A stretch of 64,000 bases of DNA from Progne subis subis (taxonomy: Eukaryota > Chordata > Aves > Passeriformes > Hirundinidae): NCBI GenBank assembly GCA_022316685.1, contig JAKJHU010000184.1:496001-560000 (forward strand), given 5' to 3'. The notes under the pieces are model-generated. The model did not search any database, was not told the origin of the DNA, and worked only from the letters and a program-made list of their open reading frames with translations. The position numbers were made by a program, and so were the translations under genes. Of the stretch, positions 1 to 13,182 are shown in pieces (within the stretch, counting starts at the first letter, position 1; each line of letters begins with the position of its first letter).

Positions 1-2443
1 ACAGGTGGGATTTGCCTCTCTCTGAGGGGAGCAGGGATGGTCTGGATGCTCTGCTGCAGGTGGGAGCCAAAAAGACCTGTCTGGTTTGCTCCATCTTAAA
101 ACATCCGCAGGCTCTTCTGCGGGGAGTGTTCTGGGTATGGCCTGTGTATTGTTTACACTAAAGGCATGTTTTGCCAAACTTTGGAACCCAGGCAGCAATA
201 ACCCCTGCCTCTGCCAGGCTTCATCTTCCACATTTCCTGCACTTTCGCTCTGGCCAGCCATGAGCTCTCCTTATAGCCTGCACTAAGGCCACTCTCCCAG
301 CTTTAATTAGTAAAACTCAAGCTGTTAGTTACCTTTAATGCACAGGAATAACACCACAGTCTGGCCTACTGCCAGGCTTTTTGCTTTAGGCTACAGAAGT
401 ACGAGAGGCATCATATTTTAATTAAGGAAACCATATCAAATATTCACCACTAAGAATTTGCACACAATAAAAGCAGATCTTATCTCCCGTGCAGCTCCCA
501 CACAGAACCGGTATCACAGGGGAGATTTACAGGGAGACGTGGCTGTCAATGCATCCCTGCAGTGCCTCTGAAAGAGCCCCTGAGCCCCCTCCCCTCCCTC
601 TCACGGCCGCGGTTGATACAATCCTCCTTTGTTCTGGCACAAAGGGTTCTCCCACACCACGGTGGCCCCTCGGAACAAAGGTTCTCCCGGGCACATCAGG
701 GATGAGGGCAGACTCCCGAAGGGGTTGCATCAGCTGACACAAACATCCCCCAAGAAAACCTTCCTAAGAAACACCAGTTTTTTGGATAGTCCCCAAAGTT
801 ATTTGCTTTACAGGGTTCCAGGAGAGCCCAGCCAAGATCATGCCTTACCCCACAGTACAAAAAAAAAAAAAAAAAAAAAAGCAAACAAAATCCCAACCAA
901 CCCCACACTTGGGCCAAATACCATCGTTTCAAAGGAATGTGCCCTTAGGAACTTAACTGTACCCAAATTTGCATCATTTCAATACAGGAGAAAAAGAACA
1001 TTCTGTATATGCCACCAACTAAAATGTGGGCTGCACCTGTATCACTTACTTTATACACACAGAATAAACTATTACAGCAAAAAGTGTCCATAAGCATATA
1101 ATTAGGTTTAACTAGAACTGTAACAACAAAACAATTTTAGCAAAAATTACCAAAATCCTGACCAGACATAAATCTGAGTTCCAAACCAGCTTGATAAAGC
1201 AGCCAATTCAGAGAGAGTTGAAAACGCTCCTCACTTTTCCACTCCGCAGGTTTCTCAGCTTGGGGTATCATTTTCACAATAAGCAAAACTCCTGCAGGTT
1301 CAGGTCTGAGCCTTCCACATGCGTTCCAAAAGGTAAAACAATCTGTGCTTCACTACCTGAGAGCAGAGATGCCACTGCAGCGTGTTGGGAATCCACCCAC
1401 TCTGTATCTGGATAAAGTGTATTAAAACCTGGAAGTTGAGCAAGGAGCCCATTATGTGCCGTGCAGAAACACAGCACCTTGAGAGAACTGTATCTACTAT
1501 TTTAGCTGAGTAATTTCCATTAAACCTGTCAGCTGCCGAATTTTAGTGCTCGGAGCACTGTGTTCCGTGAGAGACACTTCTCCAAGGAGCTTTGGTCAGT
1601 TGTACAGAGCTGTGCTTTACAAAAGAGTTATTAATGGAAGAAAACTGATACTGCTCAAGTTATTAATGGAAGTAAACAGGTATTGCTTGTTATTAATAGA
1701 AGTAAGCTGATATTGCTCAAAGTTTGATGCGAGGAGTAAGTTAATATCCACATGTGCATGCATGAATAAACAGATGCAGTGCAGATACAGACAGATGGGA
1801 TGAACAAATATGATTCTCTGTTATCAGAAAGTGGGTAAACTCCTCACAAGGAAAGTTTCATTCTATATGTGCTTTATGAAGTTGTTTGATTTTAAAAGAT
1901 GTGGAAATGAATGTGGAAGGTATTCTGAATGCAGCAGAGGATGCACATACCCTGCCCAGGCTGGGAGAGAAGCTTCTCCTGGCCAGAGGCTCAGCACCAA
2001 GAACAACATCTGACCCCCCTGTCTCACCGTATTCTGCAGTTTCCCCTCTGACACAGAGAAACCTCATGTGCTGTGCAGGGAAGCAGGGAATTCCCTCATT
2101 CCAGGGAATCACAGCGCTGTTACCAGCAGCTGCAGGCTGAGCCATGCTCAGGGAGACATTTCCAGCTCAGGCTGCTGGAAAGGCTCAGCACGGAACTGTT
2201 CTGGAAAGCAGCAGCACAACCCAAATATTTATCTGCAGTGTTTAACCTGGACACTGAGCAGGTCCCCAGTGTGAAGAGAGGATAAGCACACGGCCAGAAA
2301 GGGGTTTGAGCCAGGTGACAGCTCTCAGAGCAGCACACTGAGTTCAGGGGCTGCCACTGCTGTTCGTGCCCCTCCTCACCTGCCCTGTCCCCTGCTGGTG
2401 CCCAGAGCACTTCCACACGTAACAGCAGTGACCCCATCAGACA

Positions 2444-2674
2444 CCAGGGATCATTCCTAAAGGCAGGGCAGATCTGCAGGACACCGGCACTTCCCTCAGA
2501 CAAAACCACAGCTCCAGGACCAGGGATCATCCCTGATGGCAGGGCAGGTCCTGCAGGACACCGGCACTTCCCTCAGACAAAAACCACAGCTCCAGGACCA
2601 GGGATCATCCCTGATGGCAGGGCAGGTCCTGCAGGACACTGGCTCTTCTCTCAGACAAAACCACAGCTCCACTT
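2444..2674. repeat. Three-unit tandem repeat, about 77 bp
   Basis: Three successive units each begin with CCAGGGATCAT, at 2,444, 2,520 and 2,598, and run through a shared segment with CAGGACAC and CAGACAAAACCACAGCTCC. The spacing is 76 and 78 bp. The units are almost identical, which points to a recent local duplication. No coding role is apparent. Confidence 0.85.
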
Positions 2675-3944
2675 TCAGCAGTTTCAGAGCTCATATCTAA
2701 CCAGAACACACATGAGAAGTACGACTTATAAAAAATTGATTCCTTTCCTTAGCCCCAAATGGTGTATAAAGTTCACGTTCCTGGTAATGAAAGGAAAGTC
2801 CAGAAAACACTGAATATTGATTGGGCTACTGATTTTGGAAGTCTGTGCTAGTTAAAGACAAATTTTAGCATGAAAGATAGTGCAGAGATACAGGGCTCTA
2901 CAATTGACATAAAGGAAAAGTACAGCAAAATAATAATATTAATTTTAAAAAGGTAGGAAATGAGAAGAGGAATCCAGAGTCACACAAAGGCCATCCCAAG
3001 TGTGTGGTGGAAATAATGCTGTGATGGAAATGATGCTATGGCCAGAGCACTCTGATGAGCTTTAGAGATCTCAGGATGGGAGGCAGGACAGACCATCTGG
3101 CTGGCACTAAGCAGCAGGAATAGAGTCCAGACAGAAAGGCTGGGCTTTAGTGTGGCAGCTGGGATTGTGGTGGGGGCAAGCAGCATCTCGATGACACCAT
3201 CTTGTGTGGGCAGCTACCTCCCAGTCACTGCAAACAGAAAATAAACACCAAAGAACAAATGCTTCTTTGAACTTGCCCGGAGAATCCTGAAGTGGTATTG
3301 AAAACCTAAGCAATTCAGCTTCACAACAAGCCTTCAGTGTTATTAGAAAGGAGGAAGTGAAGTGCTTTATCTTCAGTTTGAGAATAAGCAAGAGATTCAC
3401 TTGCTCTCGTCAGGAACAGAGCAAGGGCTGCCCAGAGGGGATCTCTGGGTTTTCTCTACAGCTTCTTAGCTCAATAAAGAACTGTTCCACATCAAGCTCT
3501 ACATCATTTCCCAGGGTGCCATCAGCACTCAGCAGCTTGGCAAACACTGCAGAGCACACAGACACCTCTCCAGGACATGCTGCCCAGAGCCCAGGGCTCA
3601 GCCCTTTGTCACACTGAAATTAGAAATAACAGGTACTGACCAGAGCGAGAGAAGTCATTTGTGTTTCTGTTCACACCACAACATGCAGCCAGGAAACTTT
3701 ATGTCCTCACCAACTTCTTTTCCCTGGACCATATTAAAATACGCTGCAGGTTCTCTCCTAGTTAATCAGTAGCTATCAACAGGAACTTCCCAGTCCATGT
3801 TTTTACTTTCTAACCAAAGTGACAACTCTGGTGGAACAACCCTCAAGCATTCAGAGACCAGTTCTGCACAACATGGGCTGGATTTTTTAACAGTATCCAC
3901 AAACCAAAGGGCTTCTTGGATGAAAAGATTAGCCATAGTTAAAC

Positions 3945-3946
<2 letters not shown>

Positions 3947-3983
<37 letters not shown>
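3947..3983 (+). repeat. Poly(A) run, 37 nt
   Basis: An uninterrupted run of 37 A residues in AT-rich non-coding sequence. CR1 elements have no poly(A) tail, so this is not explained by the common avian LINE. No element body was recognised upstream, so it is recorded only as a homopolymer. Confidence 0.9.
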
Positions 3984-3987
<4 letters not shown>

Positions 3988-6900
3988 AAGAGATTATAAA
4001 ACCCTAATATGACAATATTCCATGGGGCATTCACCCATCTGCAGTCTTGGGCTTCTTATTCAACTAAGCCACTAACAGTCACCCAAATACTGCTAAGCAT
4101 TTAAGCTGGTCCAAATTCATGCAGATTTAGATTTAACTGTCACACAAGCCAAGCTCTAAGGGTTCCACACATCATCTGTGCAATCTCCACTTTAATCAGC
4201 ATCAAATATCAACATTCACTCAAAATAACTTGCATAAACATTGCTAAAGTTACACATATGGGAGCCAGGCAGAATAGGCAAGGCACCCAAGATGAAAGTT
4301 CCATACTGCTGATACAAAAAGACATTTTTTCCAACAAATTTATATCATTTTCACACTTACAAAACAAAGTTTCACCTACCTATGGTGTTTGCTTTCTAGA
4401 GTTAAAGCATCTTGTGTAAAACAAAAAGCTTAAAAAATACCCTCAAAGTTACACTCCCTTTTGAATAGCAAATATTTAATAAAATATTAGCCACATGGAA
4501 AAAACAACAACAATGCTAAGCAATAGAAAACAAAACCATCCAGTATGGGATCCTTTTGTTATTTCTCTAGAAACTGGTCTGGAGGAATAGCAGCAGAGAT
4601 TTTTGCCTGATTTATTTTTCTGACAGATGAGTTCCCCAATCAAACGTGCCATGAGGCCAGAACAGCTGTGCTGGCACCACGCTGGCAGCAAAGGTGTCAG
4701 AAGGGGCAAGCCAGAACGGGAGCAAAGAAACACATCCTGTGGATTTCCCTGGGAGCTACTGCAAACTCACAATTCAGAGAAGTCTAATCAAAGGGGAAAG
4801 GTCACAACAGACTTCGGGATGCAGATACTGCACTTGCATGCTCTTAGATAGATGAGATTTACTGAAAATGCAGACTTTAAAATATTTTTATCTGGCATTT
4901 TGGCTATTCCCCTAGTAGAGCACTAAACACATCTTGCATCACTCACCAGATGAAGACAGAGGCTCAGCCCAACCCTGACTGCATCCAGTTTGAGTCCTGC
5001 TAGGGACAAATCCCCAGGATTTGCTCTTCAGGGGCAAGAGGAACAGGCTGGGCTCCCTGCACAGCACCACACCAGGGTCTGGCACACAGGTTCCCCGGCA
5101 CCCACCCCTCCCAGGCAGGCAGGACACGGGGCTGAGCTCCCTGTGCAAAGGACAGCTCTACCTGTGCCAGCCCAGCCAGCCCACAGCAACCCCTGTTCCT
5201 CCCGGGGCTGTTCATTCCCATGCAGCTTTTTGTTCCCAGTCATTTCTCCACTCCTTCTGGAAGCCATGAAAAGCGTGTGTCAGCACAACTTGCTGTTGAG
5301 GAAGGCATTAGAAAGGATTTGAACTGACTCCCCATGGCAACGGACCCTGAAAGGGAATTAGCATTTGCTCCCCATTCCTCGAGAAGCCTAAATGGAATTT
5401 GTTTTCCCCCTCCTTAAGGAATTATTTGCAGGAGGGCAGCGTGCTGCTGGCTCTGAGGTTCAGCAGGCACAGCTTTAGCTGGCACTTGCCTTGCACAGCC
5501 TGTTCAGGGTAGCACCCATCCCACCAGACATGGGATGGGGAAATGTGAGTGAGTCCATCCGTGTTTTCCTTACACAGACCTCCGGTGTTCTGCACACCTT
5601 TCTGCTGCTTCTGCCAGCTCTCTGTACACCCATTCACCAATGTTTGGGTGTGCTGCACAGAGGGTTTCAAACTGCAAATGAATGCAGGAGTCTTTCTGTA
5701 AATGAAAATCTAAAATGTACAGGGAACTCACAACGTGATAAACTGTGGAGATAAAAATAGGACACCTGGAAAGGACTTGTGCCAGTGCAGCCATGTCCAA
5801 GGCATGGACACGCATGGCCTGCACCTTGTGTACTTGGCCAGTACCAATGTGTGTGTGGCTCCCCCAAGGAGTGGGCATTTCACACCACGAGAGCCTCTGT
5901 GCTGATCAGCAATTAACACAGTCAGTAACTGCTAACATTTTTCCTTTTTCCTTCACCTGTGGGCGGAACAACAACCAAGCAAAGGAGGAGAAGCTGTTTG
6001 AGGCTCAGCAGTGCCTGGTGTGACCAGCCACACGCTGGGTCACGCTCAGTGTGCAAAGGGGCAGGAACTCCGTGTCAGTTCCAATCAGTCACGTCTGTAA
6101 CAGAGCACACACCACCCTGCACCACAGCTTGTCTCCACCTGAAGTTTCTTGCAAGAAACCTTGAGTTACTTCAGCCTGGAGAGACTCACATGGGCACCTC
6201 ATGCCAAGGCCTGTAACACACACGGCCAAACACCTTTGGAGTGGTTTTACATCCTTCAGTGGTTGACTGAGCCTCCACCAGAGCTGTGCCCAGCTTCTTC
6301 TAGCCCTGCAACAGGCATCTGCTGCAAACTCTGCCCACCTCTCCCTGCCCCTCCTCTGTCCCTGGGGGAGCCTTTGTGGGCACCCATCTTCAGTGTCAGA
6401 CACTTCCTCACATTGTGGATCCCCCAAGCTGCCTTCCCGTCCCTCAGATCTGTGCTCCACATCGCTCTCAGCCACACAGGCACACCAAGACAGTGCCTCT
6501 GTAGTGTCAGATGAGCGGCAAAAGGCTCCCAAGTCAGGAGAGCAGAGGGCAAGCTCAGACCTCTGGAGTAACAGTACCCTCTGTGACTATGGAGACTGGA
6601 ACAAGAAAGCCACCTTCGTCACAGAAAACAGTTCCAGTTTCCTAAAATAAACAAGAACGGAGGAAAACAAACCCAAAGGAGCACACCAGAGCACACAGCT
6701 CCCCCCTGGCCGTTCGATCAGTCTGGCAGCAGCTGAGCCCCACCAGAAGCACCTTCTGCTCCTTCTGCTTGTGAGCAGGGAAGCAAAGCCAGATCTGTCC
6801 CTGGCACGGCCCAGACACACAGGGTCAAACCAGTGAATGAATGCACTGGCCACGAACACACCTTGTGCCTCTAACCCAGTGCAGCACCACCACTGCTCAG

Positions 6901-8431
6901 GGCGTGCTGTGCGTCCCGCCGTGCCACAAAACTGCCTGTACAGCACCCTCACCAGAGTCTCTGTAAGAGCCTCCAAGGCAATTAGGCATGACAGTCTCAC
7001 CTCCTCTGAAGGCAGAAAATGCTGTTCTACTGCAGACAGTACAGCAGGTCTCCAGCAAACCTGGAAACACATTTGTTTTCCTAATTTGGAGAGTTTACTT
7101 TTCTTTGTTTTGGTTTTTTTTTAACATTCAGGCTTGTTTAAAGTTATTAAAAAGCCCAGAGCAAACAAACAAAACAAATCTCCACAGCACCACACTACCC
7201 CACGTGGCTGTGCCCTGGCTGTGCCCTCAGCGTTATCAATTTAAATTGAATTGGATCTTGGGTGACACCTTAGAAAAAACCCAGCGTATTCAGATTTCAT
7301 TAAAGGAAAACTGTTCCATTTATAGAAAGATTACTTTGTAGAGCCAACAGAAACACACATCTTAAAGCCTTTCCCAGAAATAAGGGGGAGCCAAATCTTA
7401 AACACAGGACTAATTTTCATTCTGTATTTTGATGCTCATGAAACTGTTTTACTGCCACGGGTATTTCTTGACAGTGTTTTAAATTACAGATCAGCTCGTG
7501 CAAAACTGGGAGCTGCTAATAGCGGGTGGCCTCTCCTTTGCTTTTATGGAGTGAAAATTTTATTCCCCTTCTCAAATACCGGTGTTTTTGATCAAAGTCA
7601 TGGCGGGACACCCGCCTCAACGGCTGAAAGGACAGCAGCATTAAATCAATTCCCTAGGCAACCTCCCAAGCCGGGGCCCTATTGTTAAAATAATGAGTTG
7701 TGCACCACTTGATCCCAACCCACCAGCTGATCCCCCGTTTTTACAGACAATAGGTAGCACAGAACCAGAAAGCACCCGCGAATGGATCATTTCTCACAAA
7801 TCGTGCATCTTCAGTTGATAAAACTTAACACTTCTTTCTGGAACAGCCTTCGGGCATTTTTAAATGGGGGAAAAGAGCATCCTTAAGAGTTAGAAACAGA
7901 TTTTACAAAAGTAGCACTCTCACACTTATTCCAGGGAGCTGATGCTTAAAGAACCAGGAAGACTTTTTAACAGCGTGCATGCACTCTGCTGCCTCTTACC
8001 TCCCAAAACCCCTGGATTTTCTTTCCATATCCCACATTATCTGTAACTCGGGTACCTCACTGCAAGGCTGAACCCTGCCTCTCATTTTAGTGCTGTCACA
8101 TTCTTTCACATCTCACAACAAACACCTTAACTTTTCTTTCATTTCCTAAGTTTTGCAACATGTGGGCCAGAAGTCCCAAGGACAAGTAAATCAGGAGGGC
8201 CCCCTGAAAACAGGCAAACATTGTGTTTTATAACTCAGGAGTTAAAGCACACTTTAAACAAAGGGCCTATGACTGGTCCATCAGATAAGGCTTATATCTT
8301 TCTCCCTGGAATTTAATAACACTTCTTCTAAAACACTTTCCGGCCAGCTGGAGTTGAAGTTCCCAGAATTGCACAGAGTAGCTTAATTACATCTAAATGT
8401 GCATGGAGTTTAATTCCCACTCCATTGTACT

Positions 8432-8435
<4 letters not shown>

Positions 8436-8477
<42 letters not shown>
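8436..8477 (+). repeat. Poly(A) run, 42 nt
   Basis: An uninterrupted run of 42 A residues just left of the CpG island. No recognisable retroposon body lies upstream of it. Its length in the assembly may be inexact, as long homopolymers are hard to sequence. Confidence 0.9.
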
Positions 8478-8480
<3 letters not shown>

Positions 8481-8559
8481 TTATGGAGTAGAAAATTAGA
8501 AATAAGGTATTTTTAGGGAGGACTCAATCCAGCAAGAGGTTCGACTCTTCTCAGCACCC

Positions 8560-10200
8560 TCCAGGTGGGGACAGGAGCGCTCGGACCCTGCGGCACTGCT
8601 GGCTGCTGTGCTGCGCTCCCCATCGCGGGTATGGGGATTTCCCAGTAAGCCTGACCGAACACGGGCTGGGGCGAGCCCGGCGGCTGCGGCTCGCTCCGCT
8701 TTCACTGCCCGCGGCCCGGGCGCTGCCCTGGCACCGCCGCGGGGCACAGCGGCCCCGGCACATGGCGAACGGGCAGAGCGGCTGCAGTTCACCCCGGCCA
8801 TCCGCTGTGTCCAGCAGCACAAACACGGCCGAGGAGCAGCCGGCAGAGCCCCGGAGCGCTCGGGCACGCGGAGCCGTTTGTGGAACAGGCTGAAAAGAAC
8901 TTACAGCTCGCAACCTCCCACCTCAACTTCGGGCCGCGAACACCGGGAGAAAACAGCATCAACCGCATGGGAAAGCCCAGCGGAGGCTCGCAGGGACACA
9001 GTCCCGTCCCGCCGCAGGAGCGCCCGCGGGGCCGCTCACAGGGACGGGGCTCGGGGGTCCCGTCCGCCCTCACTCACCGCGGCCGCCGGCTGGGCTGGGC
9101 TGTGCTGGATCCGGTGCGGTGCGGTGCTGTCCCTCGCCGCCACGGCCGCACAACCTGCTCGCGTTCAAACCCCAGCGCTGCCGCCCGCCCCGCCCGGCCC
9201 GGCCCGGCGCGGCCCGCCCCCCGCCGCGGGCCCTGCCGAAACCCGGAGCGGCCACCGCGGAGCGGAGCGTCCCGTCCGCCCGGCAGCGGCTGCGGCGGCC
9301 CGAGACGAGATCCAGCCCCGGTGTTGCCACGGCCCCGCGCCCGTTCAACCTGCTCCATCGCTCCATTGTGTGCGCGCTGCGAGCGGCGGGGCAGCGCCGC
9401 CCGCTCCCCTCAGCATCGCCCGGAACCGAGCCCACAGCCAGCTTCCCTCAGCATCGCCCGGAACCGAGCCCACAGCCAGCTTCCCTCAGCACTGCCCGGG
9501 ACCGAGCCCACAGCCAGCTTCCCTCAGCATCGCCCGGGACCGAGCCCGCAGCCCCGCTCCCCTCAGCATCGCCCGGAACCGAGCCCACAGCCAGCTTCCC
9601 TCAGCATCGCCCGGGACCGAGCCCGCAGCCCCGCTCCCCTCAGCACCGCCCGGGACCGAGCCCCGCAGCCCCGCTCCCCTCAGCACCGCCCGGGACCGAG
9701 CCCACAGATAGCTTCCCTCAGCACTGCCCGGGACCGAGCTCACAGCCAGCTTCCCTCAGCACTGCCCGGGACCGAGCCCACAGCCAGCTTTCCTCAGCAC
9801 CGCCTGGGACCGAGCTCACAGCCAGCTTCCCTCAGCACCGCCTGGGACCGAGCTCACAGCCAGCTTCCCTCAGCACTGCCCGGGACCGAGCTCACAGCCA
9901 GCTTCCCTCAGCACTGCCCGGGACCGAGCTCACAGCCAGCTTCCCTCATCATCTTCCGGGACCGACCCCCGCTCCCCTCAGCACCGCCCGGGGCTGAGCC
10001 CCGCTCCCCTCAGCATCGCCCGGGGCTGAGCCCCGCTCCCCTCAGCACCGCCCAGCCCGACCCCCGCCCGGCCCGGCAGTCTCCTCCCGGCGGGACTCAC
10101 CGAGCCGTGCGGAGCGGTGCCGGTGGGACGCGATGGGAGCAGAGCGAGAAGCGGCCCCTCGGCGCGGCCCCTCGCCCGGCGGGTGCCATGGAGACCCCGG
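8560..10200 (-). promoter_or_regulatory. CpG island, candidate promoter (possibly PLCH1)
   Basis: GC content and CpG density rise sharply here compared with the AT-rich flanks, as at a vertebrate housekeeping promoter. On the minus strand there are two strong consensus donors: exon end 10,101 followed by GTGAGTCC, and exon end 9,078 followed by GTGAGTGAGG. These would suit alternative first exons transcribed leftwards. In human, PLCH1 lies on this side of C3orf33 in the same orientation, so its 5' end would face this point. The promoter assignment rests on composition and donors; the link to PLCH1 is synteny only. A 38-bp minisatellite occupies 9,405-10,060 inside the island. Confidence 0.45.
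9405..10060. repeat. GC-rich minisatellite, 38-39 bp unit, about 17 copies
   Basis: The unit contains CCTCAGCATCGCCCGG, then GACCGAGCCC, then either CACAGCCAGCTTC or CGCAGCCCCGCTC. It repeats every 38-39 bp from about 9,405 to 10,060. At least two sub-families alternate, and the last units at the right are shorter. Because 38 is not a multiple of three, all frames read as repetitive Pro/Ser/Arg-rich peptide. The long open frames here (for example 8,608-9,711 and 8,880-10,355, plus strand) are therefore repeat artefacts. Confidence 0.9.
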
Positions 10201-10224
10201 CCCTCCCATCCCACCCTGCCAGGG

Positions 10225-10400
10225 CACGGACACCTTCCCCTGCCCCAGGCTGCTCCAAGCCCCAGTGCCCAACCTGGCTTCGGACAATCCCAGGGACGGA
10301 GCAGCCGCAGCTTCTCTGGGCGCCCTGCGCCAGGGCTTCACCACGCTCTGAGTAAAACAATTCTTCCTTAAATCCGATCTAAACCCATCTCCCTTCAGTT
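10225..10400 (-). mobile_element. CR1 LINE fragment (3' end)
   Basis: Read on the minus strand, the segment matches the familiar CR1 3' region: a remnant of GCCCTGGCGCAGGGCGCCC, AGAGAAGCTGCGGCTG and a CCCTGGGAT motif, followed by the GGCTTGGAGCAGCCTGGG block. It lies at the right edge of the CpG island. Only the terminal region is present, as usual for 5'-truncated CR1 copies. Confidence 0.75.
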
Positions 10401-12058
10401 AAAGGCATTCTCCGTTCTCCTGTCTCAGTAGCCCTGCTCAGAAGTTTGTTCCCAATGGACGCAAACAGCAGCCCCACGCAGTCGGTGGGCTCCGAGGGGC
10501 CGGGGATGTTTATTGCCATTTGTCTGACATGCCACACCAGCAATAAAAAGTCTGTGCAGTGTCGGAGGTATTTTTCTTGGGCCATTTGGAGGCCAGGTCT
10601 CTCCTTTCACTCCCTGTGGCCTTTTGAAGATGTTGCATCGCTCACGGCACAATCAGAGTTGCAGGGGCAAAGGCACAAGTGCTGAACAGTTTAATTCTTG
10701 TCCTTTTTCCCAGTCACAGAACCGCCTCTGTTGGGAATCCTCTGCTGGGCGCTGCTGCGGGTGAAGGGAGGGATGGAGCTCCTGAGGGGCGGCCGTGGAG
10801 TTTTATGCAATGGAGAAAATGCTGCTTCTCCCCCAGCCAGCTCAGCCGGGTGCTGCGGAGATATTTGTCTCTGCTCCTATTACTGCTTTTCCAATAGCCG
10901 GGCCTCCCACAGAGACGGGATCTGCAACCTCTCAAGCCCTGCACAGATGGAAAGCACAGCTTTGAACTGAATTGGGCACTTTCTGCAGGGGGAGGGTGTG
11001 CTGGTGGGCTGGGTTTTTTTAAGATAAGCCCTGCGTGATAAGGAAAACAGCATTAACAAACAATTACAGGACCTGACCCTCAAGAAATCATTTGTCACTG
11101 CAAGCCCAAATCCATGTGAGGGAACAACACACTTGATTCACACTCGCCCACACCTCATCTCTGCTTGCTAGAAATGTAGCATGTGGCTTCCTGAGTTTTC
11201 TCTCAGCTTTACAGTGAATTTTTGTGATAAATCCTCCTGTGACTCATCTCCAGAACAGAAGTGCAAAGTCCAGAATTATATTTAATTATTACAGAAAATA
11301 AATTATAAGTGCACAATTATGCCCAGCTTGGAGAAGCTCCTACTTCCCAGTAGGAACAGGAACACATAAACCCCCGGGAGAAGTGGATCATTGCTGAGCC
11401 TGAATGTGTACTTTGGGGTTAAAACTCAGCTTTGAGTTTTGCTCTGCAGTGTGCCACAGCCAATCCCAAATCCCTGTCTGACGAGTTTCACATCCAAGAG
11501 CCACGGTGGTGGCTGGCTCAGCCCTTCGCTGTCTTGCACATAAACCCAGAATCTCGCTCTTCTTATTTTCCATTTTCAAACAGGCCCAGACACCTGGTTT
11601 GCTGGCCCAGAGCTGCCTCCCCTCTCCCCTACCCTGGGTCCCTAGACACTGCAGGTATTTCATGGCTCGCTGCTCCCCGGCACCAGCCTCACCCTGGGAG
11701 GACCGGGAACAAAAGGAATAAAGAACCACTAACATCCATTCTTACCCAAGGAAACTGGTTTGGGTAGGTTTTTGTTTTTGTTTTGTTTTTTTTAGGATTT
11801 CAAGAGTCACAACTTTGTCTTGAAGTCAGCAGAGAAAATGTTAATGTAGCAACTAATTGCCAGAAAAGCAGTGCTCAATTGTTAAGGTTTTTTTTGTACC
11901 ACATTTTTCTCCCCAGTGTTTCACTGGAAAGCAATCACACAGAAAGAAAGAAAATCTAAAACACCAACTTTAAATAAATGTTGGGACTGTGGGAGGTTAA
12001 ACAAGGGTCAAGGGCTTGGTATATAAAACATGTAACAACGAACTTAAGAAATTCAATC
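10400..12058. other. Intergenic region left of C3orf33
   Basis: No exon was recognised. It is AT-rich with scattered short open frames lacking splice context. It lies beyond the likely polyadenylation point of C3orf33 and before the CpG island on the left. Confidence 0.55.
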
Positions 12059-12064
12059 TTTATT
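12059..12064 (-). terminator. Candidate poly(A) signal for C3orf33
   Basis: TTTATT on the plus strand reads AATAAA on the minus strand, about 850 bases past the C3orf33 stop codon, in AT-rich sequence suited to a 3' UTR. It is the best-placed canonical hexamer I saw. The actual cleavage site is not visible from sequence alone. Confidence 0.45.
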
Positions 12065-12909
12065 CTGAGAATATTTACAACATAAATAGTAATACACTCA
12101 TATACTTCCCATGTGTATCAAAAATAAAGCAAGAATTCAAGTTCTTAGCACAGTCCGATCCTCTATGTCAAATTCCACGTTAAAGTTTTATATTCATCTA
12201 TTTTTAGATACTTACAGAACCATCAGAAAGAAACAACACAGGTTTTTCCTCTTCAAATGAAAGTTGTCTTTGAAAAATTTGGATTCCTGACATTATATTC
12301 TTTGATACACCAAGTGATTTTTTTTTTCCCCTGAGGAAATTTAGTTATTCCAACCTTATCAACTTTTTAAGATCAGCCATAACAAATCACCTTTTATATC
12401 ACTAACAATGCAACCCATTATTCAAGATGAACAAGTTTTAAACCACAAACTACACAAAAAAAAAAAAGTGGCATAAGAACAGAGTTCAAACAGAAAAGTT
12501 GTGTTTAAACCCATCCCACGAGCTTTGTAAAAGCCCTGACACAGGGTCCAGCGTGGGCTTGGCAGCAATTGCACATTCTAGAGGTGTGAAGGGACTCTGC
12601 CCCTCAAACCTGCACTGGGCAGCACAGCCTGGAGGAGTTCAGCAGTGGGAAACTGGAAGATAATTTAGGACATCACTGTGGAGAAGTCTGGCATCAGAAC
12701 ATTTTCACTGGTGGCCTGCACGCTAGTACTGAACTTCAATCCCATGTGGGTTATGGTATGGGATGTATTCTAAATTCCCTGAACTGGGGGTTTATATTCT
12801 AACCCATTAACTGTGGGGTTTGTGTTCGAGACAGGGACCCTCAACATGACAGCAGTTTGTGATCACAAACACAAATCCCACAACCTGGGGAGCTGCATTC
12901 CCCCCCTTT

Positions 12910-13182
12910 TCACCTCCCAGTAGAGCTTCTAACCCAGCTCACAAACTGTTTCAGCCTCTGCAGGAATTTATTGCTGCTTATGTGCTCCTGGACTCTTTCA
13001 GAGTAGCTTTGTTCTTTCCATATGCCTTTATTTTTCTTCACAGCCTTTAACTCAGCCCGGAGGAGCCTTTTGTGCAGTTTCCAGTAGAGGCGGGAGTGGT
13101 GAGGCAGCCCCTCAATCCGAGCTGCTCTGGCCAGCCCTTGCCTCAAGAGCTCTTCATTCAAGCACGTGCTGAGAAATCCACC
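12910..13182 (-). CDS. C3orf33: C3orf33 coding exon 5 (C-terminus)
   Basis: Begins after TTTTATAG with GGFLSTCLNEELLRQGLA and continues through RLYWKLHKRLLRAELKAVKK and GIWKE, all matching the human C-terminal half, to a TGA at 12,912-12,910. It has 91 codons including stop and an intact frame. The tail after GIWKE is shorter than in the human protein. Confidence 0.9.
   Translation of the reverse strand, partial: GGFLSTCLNEELLRQGLARAARIEGLPHHSRLYWKLHKRLLRAELKAVKKNKGIWKEQSYSERVQEHISSNKFLQRLKQFVSWVRSSTGR

Larger units (their letters stand above)
1..8435. other. Non-coding region, no recognised gene
   Basis: No exon with recognisable protein similarity was found on either strand. The open frames here are short, lack consistent splice signals and look like chance. 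The stretch holds a short 76-78 bp tandem repeat (2,444-2,674), poly(A) runs at 859-880, 3,947-3,983 and 8,436-8,477, and otherwise AT-rich unique-looking sequence. From the human gene order (PLCH1 - C3orf33 - SLC33A1 - GMPS) it could be the first intron or upstream flank of PLCH1 on the minus strand. That is inference; nothing of the PLCH1 protein was recognised. Confidence 0.6.

Noticed and set aside
4943..5005. Possible minus-strand exon with donor GTGAGTGATG
   Set aside because: The donor is good but no coding similarity or convincing acceptor was found.
8608..10355. Plus-strand open frames of 367 and 491 codons in the CpG island
   Set aside because: GC-rich sequence and a 38-bp repeat keep several frames open at once; no family similarity.
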